Assembly (NCBI GenBank): GCA_030613705.1
Contig: JAUWLJ010000006.1
Coordinates: 1-16,824 of the forward strand
Length of the DNA stretch: 16,824 bases
Reading direction: 5' to 3'
DNA from: Chloroflexota bacterium
GTDB taxonomy: Bacteria; Chloroflexota; Anaerolineae; Anaerolineales; UBA4823
Shown in pieces: positions 12,888-16,824 of this stretch (the stretch's first letter is position 1; the number at the start of each line of letters is the position of its first letter). The position numbers and the translations under genes were made by a program. The notes below the pieces were generated by a model, which made no database searches, was not told where the DNA came from, and worked only from the letters and a program-made list of their open reading frames with translations.

Positions 12888-15004
12888 CCGCCAAGTCGTA
12901 CTCGCACATCCACTGCAAAGGCACCTTTTCCCTGCTCGAGTACGCTTAACGGGTTGATTTCGATCTCAGCAAGCTGGGGGTAGTCGCAGGCCAGCTGAGC
13001 CAACCGCAATAAGACATCGATTGCTGCACCCTGATCTGCGGGAGGGATGTTTCGAAAGCCGTGGAGTTTCTTCCCAGCCCATGTATCTGCAAGCATTTGC
13101 TTGGCTTCTTTGATAGAGAGAGGGGCGAGTTCAAACTGAACATCCTTCAATCCTTCGACCTCAATTCCACCTGATCCGAACATCACTAAGGCACCGAATT
13201 GGGCGTCCTGGATGGCTCCAATAATCACGTCCTGCCCAGCAGGTATCATCCGCTGGACAAGCACACCAAGAATATCCGCGTCTGGCAAGGCAGCCTGGCT
13301 GTTTTCTATAACTTTGGCGAATCCATTCTCCACTTCCTGGGAATTTTGTAAATAGAGCAGGACACCGCCAACATCAGATTTATGTGTGATCTGTGGAGAG
13401 GCGATCTTTATCGCGACTGGAAATCCCATTTCCTCAGCCAAATCAGCAGCCTGGTGCGCAGTTTGGGCCAGCTGCGGCTGAACTGTGGGGATACCATAAG
13501 CATTCATCAGATCGAAGGCGTCCTCCTGCGAGATAAATCCGCCAGAATCATATTTTGATATGATTGAACCCACGGCGACCGAATTAAGATCATTAAAGGG
13601 CTGCAGTGATCTCTCCTGAATTTCACTCGATGAGGTTAAGTATTCTGCTCGTTGGGTGAGCACCGCCAACGCCTCAGCTGCTCTTTCAGGGAAGCGGTAT
13701 TCCGGAATTCGGGCAGCTCGGAAATGTTCGACTGCCTCCTGGATCAGCCGTTCCCCCATCAAGGCTACAATCACTGGTTTATCGGCGGTGTAGATCACCG
13801 GAATGATCGCTTTGGCGATCCCTCCAGCCGTGTGCATTGGTGGAGGCGGCAAGATCACCATCACGCTGTCAACATGGGCATCATCCAAGAGTACCTGCAG
13901 GCAACCGGCATATTGTTGGGGTGTGGCAGCGGCCAGCATATCCACTGGGTTCTTCAGACTGGCTGCAGGATCGAGAAGATCTCGCAAGGCAGCTTCTGTC
14001 CCTGAGCTCAAATTGGCGATGTTCAACCCCTGAGCCTCGAGTGCATCTATTGCAGTGACTCCCGGACCTCCGGCATTGGTTAACACCCCAACCGAACGCC
14101 CCTTGGGTAAGGGACACCAGGCTAGAGCACGCGCCCAATCGAATAGCTCCTCGGTCGTTTCTGCCCGGATGACTCCTGCCCGGCGAAAAGCAGCATTGTA
14201 AGCGCTCTCCAGGCCAGCTAGGGCGCCGGTATGTGAAGCCACCGCTTGTTGACTGCTCATATAGCGACCGACTTTCAATGCGACTACCGGTTTTTGTCGA
14301 GTTACCGCTTGGGCTTGCTCAAGGAACCGCCGTCCATCGCTCACTCCCTCCAGGTATAGCGTGATCACCCGAGTGTATGGATCTTCTGCGACGGGGGCGA
14401 GCAAGTCTGTTTCAGTTACATCCGACTGGTTGCCGAGGCTGACCATGCGTGAAAGACCAAATCCTTGGCCGCGAGCCCAATCGATTACAGCTGCGCAGAT
14501 CGCACCTGAATGAGAGATGAACGCAACATCACCCGGAGTCGGCCCTGGCGGAGAAAGGAAGGTCGTATCAATCGGTAAATGGGTGTCGATTAATCCGATG
14601 CAATTCGGACCTAATAGACGTACTCCATATGCCCTGGCGATATCCAAACACTTGTCTTCGAGTGCCGCTCCTTGGGAGCCTGTTTCTCTGAATCCGCCTG
14701 AAGCGATAATCAAGGCTTTGATCCCGCGCTGTGCGCAATCTTCAATCGCTGCAGGAATGGCTTGAGCGGGGATCAGCACAACAGCTAGATCGACTGGATC
14801 AGGGGTTTCGCTGATGTGCCTGTAAACCGGATGTCCCATTAGGTTGCCACCCTTGAGGTTAATAAAATGGATCGCTCCCCGGTAGCCACTTTGTACGAGA
14901 TTGCGTGAGAGTCCGTATCCCAACTTGGTGGGGTCAAGAGAAGCACCGATTATGGCGACGCCTTGTGGGGAGAAAAATGGTGTCAAGGATGGATCAATTT
15001 TCAT
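12884..15004 (-). CDS. ADP-forming acetate/acyl-CoA ligase, fused alpha and beta subunits
   Basis: 706 residues, the size of the single-chain alpha-beta enzyme. It interconverts an acyl-CoA, ADP and phosphate with a free acid, CoA and ATP, usually conserving energy by making acetate and ATP. The N-terminal CoA-binding Rossmann domain (about 8-135) has VAIIGAS (16-22). Succinyl-CoA-ligase-like flavodoxin domains (about 150-455) contain SHSGAICAAV and ASHTGALAG, with H258 the expected phosphohistidine. The ATP-grasp beta part (about 485-700) has SPQITHKSDVGGV (536-548) with the second histidine H541, MFGSGGIEVEGLKD (608-621) and EIEINPLSV (680-688). The ATG at 15002-15004 overlaps the stop of the alpha-galactosidase as ATGA, so the two are translationally coupled. 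Related fused proteins are fatty-acyl acetyltransferases with a GNAT domain, but no such domain is present. Acyl specificity is not determinable. Confidence 0.9.
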   Translation of the reverse strand: MKIDPSLTPFFSPQGVAIIGASLDPTKLGYGLSRNLVQSGYRGAIHFINLKGGNLMGHPVYRHISETPDPVDLAVVLIPAQAIPAAIEDCAQRGIKALIIASGGFRETGSQGAALEDKCLDIARAYGVRLLGPNCIGLIDTHLPIDTTFLSPPGPTPGDVAFISHSGAICAAVIDWARGQGFGLSRMVSLGNQSDVTETDLLAPVAEDPYTRVITLYLEGVSDGRRFLEQAQAVTRQKPVVALKVGRYMSSQQAVASHTGALAGLESAYNAAFRRAGVIRAETTEELFDWARALAWCPLPKGRSVGVLTNAGGPGVTAIDALEAQGLNIANLSSGTEAALRDLLDPAASLKNPVDMLAAATPQQYAGCLQVLLDDAHVDSVMVILPPPPMHTAGGIAKAIIPVIYTADKPVIVALMGERLIQEAVEHFRAARIPEYRFPERAAEALAVLTQRAEYLTSSSEIQERSLQPFNDLNSVAVGSIISKYDSGGFISQEDAFDLMNAYGIPTVQPQLAQTAHQAADLAEEMGFPVAIKIASPQITHKSDVGGVLLYLQNSQEVENGFAKVIENSQAALPDADILGVLVQRMIPAGQDVIIGAIQDAQFGALVMFGSGGIEVEGLKDVQFELAPLSIKEAKQMLADTWAGKKLHGFRNIPPADQGAAIDVLLRLAQLACDYPQLAEIEINPLSVLEQGKGAFAVDVRVRLGG

Positions 15005-16824
15005 TGGTATTCAATCTCAATCATGGCTTCTTTATTGAAATCCAGATCAAATGTGTAGCGTCCTGATGTCTGTGCTGTCCAGTGTATTGAGGTGCCATTG
15101 AGGGAGGCACTCTCGATTGGATGGGGAATGGCGAGTTCTATCCGGCCGTGGGAATAGCCTGGGCGCACTAAACTCATTTTTAGGAATCCATCTTCAGGCT
15201 GCCAATCGACCACCTCTAACCCCTGTGAGATATGCAGATCGCCGCCCAGGTATTGCGGACTATACGGGTGGCGCGGACGTAAAGCGAATAACACTACACC
15301 GTGAGGGGCAACCTGCTCTAGAATGAGACCTCTGGTAGATTTAGGTTCGATTGGGATGAGATGGGTTACTCCACTCCAAAACTCCCTGGCATAAAGCTCC
15401 CCAGTCTCTTTGAGATAAAAATCATTTAACTGCAATGACAAGTCTCTTGGTTGATCATCCCAATTGAATATGGCAATAAGATGCCAGGGACCTGTTGGCC
15501 CGTCCAGATCGAGCTGCACGCGCTCCGGAGTGGAGCGATCGAACCAATCCAAGATATACGGTCGTTTTCCGATCAGTGGTAATAGACTTTCCGCAATTTT
15601 CAATCTCTCAGGCGGTAAATTCGGTATATGGTCCGAGACCATTAATGAGCCACCTGTCAATGCGATCACGCTGGCGATGGTTTCCACTTCCGCCTGGGTA
15701 AGCTGGGTTTCAGGCCGCAACAGAAGACAATCTGGGTCATTGATCCACCAGCGTTTATGCAGATCGGAACGGGATAATGCATTGTGGGCGGCGTTGAACG
15801 CTGAGGGTAAAGATGCTTCTTCTTTGAGAAAGGATTCGATCCCTCGATAGAAAGGTCTCCAGCGTCTGGCAGTATCTGCACCGATACGCATGCCATCCAC
15901 GATACCGATCGCGGGACCAATTGGGCATCCACAACCAAGTAAGAATGTATCCTCACCTGCAGCGGCTCTTATCGCTTCCAATCCGGATCGCAGAACCTGA
16001 GCCCGGGTGCGGGTAGGGTCTCGATGACGGCCTGGCAGAGCGGCTGCGTATAGGAAATCAAGCTTTAAATAGGGGAATCCCCATTCTTGGGTCGCAGAAT
16101 GGATCACATCATTCACATATGCGAGGGCATCAGGATGGGTCAAATCCAGGGCTTGACTAAAGGAATTCCATAAGAAACCTGCATTTACTGGACGACCCAA
16201 ACGATTTCGTAACACCCAATCTGGATGCCGGGCAGCCAGCTCAGATTTTGGTTGTAAGATAAATGGAGCCAGCCAAAGACCAGGAACAAAACCCTTATTG
16301 CGAATTTCAGTTGCCAAGGATGTCAAACCATCTTTAAAGCCTGGATTGAACGAAAACCAGTCGCCAACCTGAGTTTCGAAGCCATCATCGATTTGAATTA
16401 TTTCCAGCGGCAGTTGATCTCTCATCATGTGTAAGGCTTCCAGATTGTTGGTGATGTCATCAGCAGTCAATCTGCCGATATAATCCTCCCCAGAAAACTG
16501 GTACCACGAACACCAACCGCTTGGTGAGACGGTTCTCCAACCATTTGCCTGTTCAATATTGTGTTCTCGTGCCACGGCCTCCAGATAAGGCGCGAGGGGA
16601 TCAGGAGTGTCAAGGTGCAGGAAATGCAAACAAGCCCAATCTGTATCTATTTGTTCCCCCGCATCGAGCCGGGCGCTATCACCATTAGCCCAAAGTCTGA
16701 GGGCTGGAGAGCTGCTCCCCAGCCAGGTTTCTAGTGATCCAAAATGGTGCCTCTGGGATAGAAAGCCAAAAAGCAGTCCAACACGGAATTTTTGATCACC
16801 CAGGACACCATACATATCACTGGC
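15001..16824 (-). CDS. Alpha-galactosidase, GH36-type glycoside hydrolase (5' end outside window)
   Basis: The frame is open to the end of the window, so about 607 C-terminal residues are present; an ATG at 16815 is internal. GH36 enzymes of this class are about 700 residues, so part of the N-terminal beta-sandwich is missing. The family hydrolyses terminal alpha-galactosides such as melibiose and raffinose-type sugars. Numbering from 16815, the (beta/alpha)8 domain begins near GWCSWYQF (100-107), with IQIDDGFE (140-147), WLAPF (181-185) and the nucleophile motif YLKLDFLY (249-256) with D253. GCGCPIGPAIGIVDGMRIGADT (294-315) follows, with D314 the likely acid/base. The C-terminal beta-sandwich runs from about 430. 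No signal peptide can be judged because the start is absent. The stop TGA overlaps the next gene's ATG. Raffinose synthase or galactan-active relatives are possible alternatives. Confidence 0.88.
   Translation of the reverse strand, partial: ASDMYGVLGDQKFRVGLLFGFLSQRHHFGSLETWLGSSSPALRLWANGDSARLDAGEQIDTDWACLHFLHLDTPDPLAPYLEAVAREHNIEQANGWRTVSPSGWCSWYQFSGEDYIGRLTADDITNNLEALHMMRDQLPLEIIQIDDGFETQVGDWFSFNPGFKDGLTSLATEIRNKGFVPGLWLAPFILQPKSELAARHPDWVLRNRLGRPVNAGFLWNSFSQALDLTHPDALAYVNDVIHSATQEWGFPYLKLDFLYAAALPGRHRDPTRTRAQVLRSGLEAIRAAAGEDTFLLGCGCPIGPAIGIVDGMRIGADTARRWRPFYRGIESFLKEEASLPSAFNAAHNALSRSDLHKRWWINDPDCLLLRPETQLTQAEVETIASVIALTGGSLMVSDHIPNLPPERLKIAESLLPLIGKRPYILDWFDRSTPERVQLDLDGPTGPWHLIAIFNWDDQPRDLSLQLNDFYLKETGELYAREFWSGVTHLIPIEPKSTRGLILEQVAPHGVVLFALRPRHPYSPQYLGGDLHISQGLEVVDWQPEDGFLKMSLVRPGYSHGRIELAIPHPIESASLNGTSIHWTAQTSGRYTFDLDFNKEAMIEIEYQ

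Noticed and set aside
13652..14005. Plus-strand open frames of 70-120 codons within the acyl-CoA ligase
   Set aside because: Several overlapping frames antisense to a well-supported gene, with low-complexity His/Gly/Ser-rich translations typical of shadow frames.
1..16824. CRISPR arrays, tandem repeats, insertion sequences, tRNA or rRNA genes, integrase or phage genes
   Set aside because: No repeated direct units, transposase or integrase motifs, terminal inverted repeats or tRNA-like cloverleafs were found on reading both strands; this was by eye and not by a search program.
1..16824. A new defence or secondary-metabolite system
   Set aside because: All but one of the genes fall into recognisable metabolic or housekeeping families, and the single unknown (5080-6057) stands alone without nuclease, ATPase or toxin motifs.

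Overview
The window reads as a bacterial chromosome segment, most likely from Chloroflexota, probably class Anaerolineae. This is an inference from gene content: DNA topoisomerase I carries an extra N-terminal DUF5679-type Cys4 module; a mevalonate kinase sits beside an isopentenyl phosphate kinase (a combination known from Roseiflexus-type Chloroflexi and from archaea); and there is a two-TM membrane protein of a kind I recall from Anaerolineae. I see no RNA genes, CRISPR arrays, insertion sequences or phage genes. Coding density is very high and no gene-free stretch exceeds about 130 bases.

Block 1 (1-6057, plus strand) holds the 3' end of rimM, dprA, a mannose-1-phosphate guanylyltransferase (manC type), topA and an unrecognised two-TM membrane protein. 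dprA has its own promoter candidate at the end of rimM. The membrane protein has one in the 106-base gap after topA. A strong bidirectional terminator (6079-6109) closes this block and the facing one.

Block 2 (6132-10651, minus strand), in transcription order: a UbiA-family prenyltransferase resembling decaprenyl-phosphate phosphoribosyltransferase, mevalonate kinase, isopentenyl phosphate kinase, then after a 131-base gap a dGTPase-like HD hydrolase and GreA. The first three are spaced by only 6 and 10 bases. They look like an isoprenoid operon serving the alternative (archaeal-type) mevalonate route: mevalonate to mevalonate 5-phosphate, then (by a decarboxylase not in the window) isopentenyl phosphate, then IPP, with a polyprenyl-phosphate-using enzyme in front.

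Block 3 (10749-12887, plus strand) is a PfkB-family sugar kinase with Glu in place of the usual catalytic Asp, followed 6 bases later by an M20 metallopeptidase. The intergene between blocks 2 and 3 carries two divergent TATAAT boxes, each only 6-7 bases from an ATG and without a Shine-Dalgarno sequence, which suggests leaderless transcripts in both directions.

Block 4 (12884-16824, minus strand) is a GH36-type alpha-galactosidase, cut by the window edge, joined by an ATGA overlap to a fused ADP-forming acyl-CoA synthetase. Its stop codon overlaps that of the facing M20 gene. The pair suggests a link between sugar release and acyl-CoA-based ATP formation, though that is only inferred from position.

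I do not see an obviously new multi-gene defence or mobile system. The points most worth a second look are the isoprenoid cassette, the leaderless divergent promoters, the Glu-for-Asp kinase, the DUF5679-TopA fusion and the coupled galactosidase/acyl-CoA synthetase pair.
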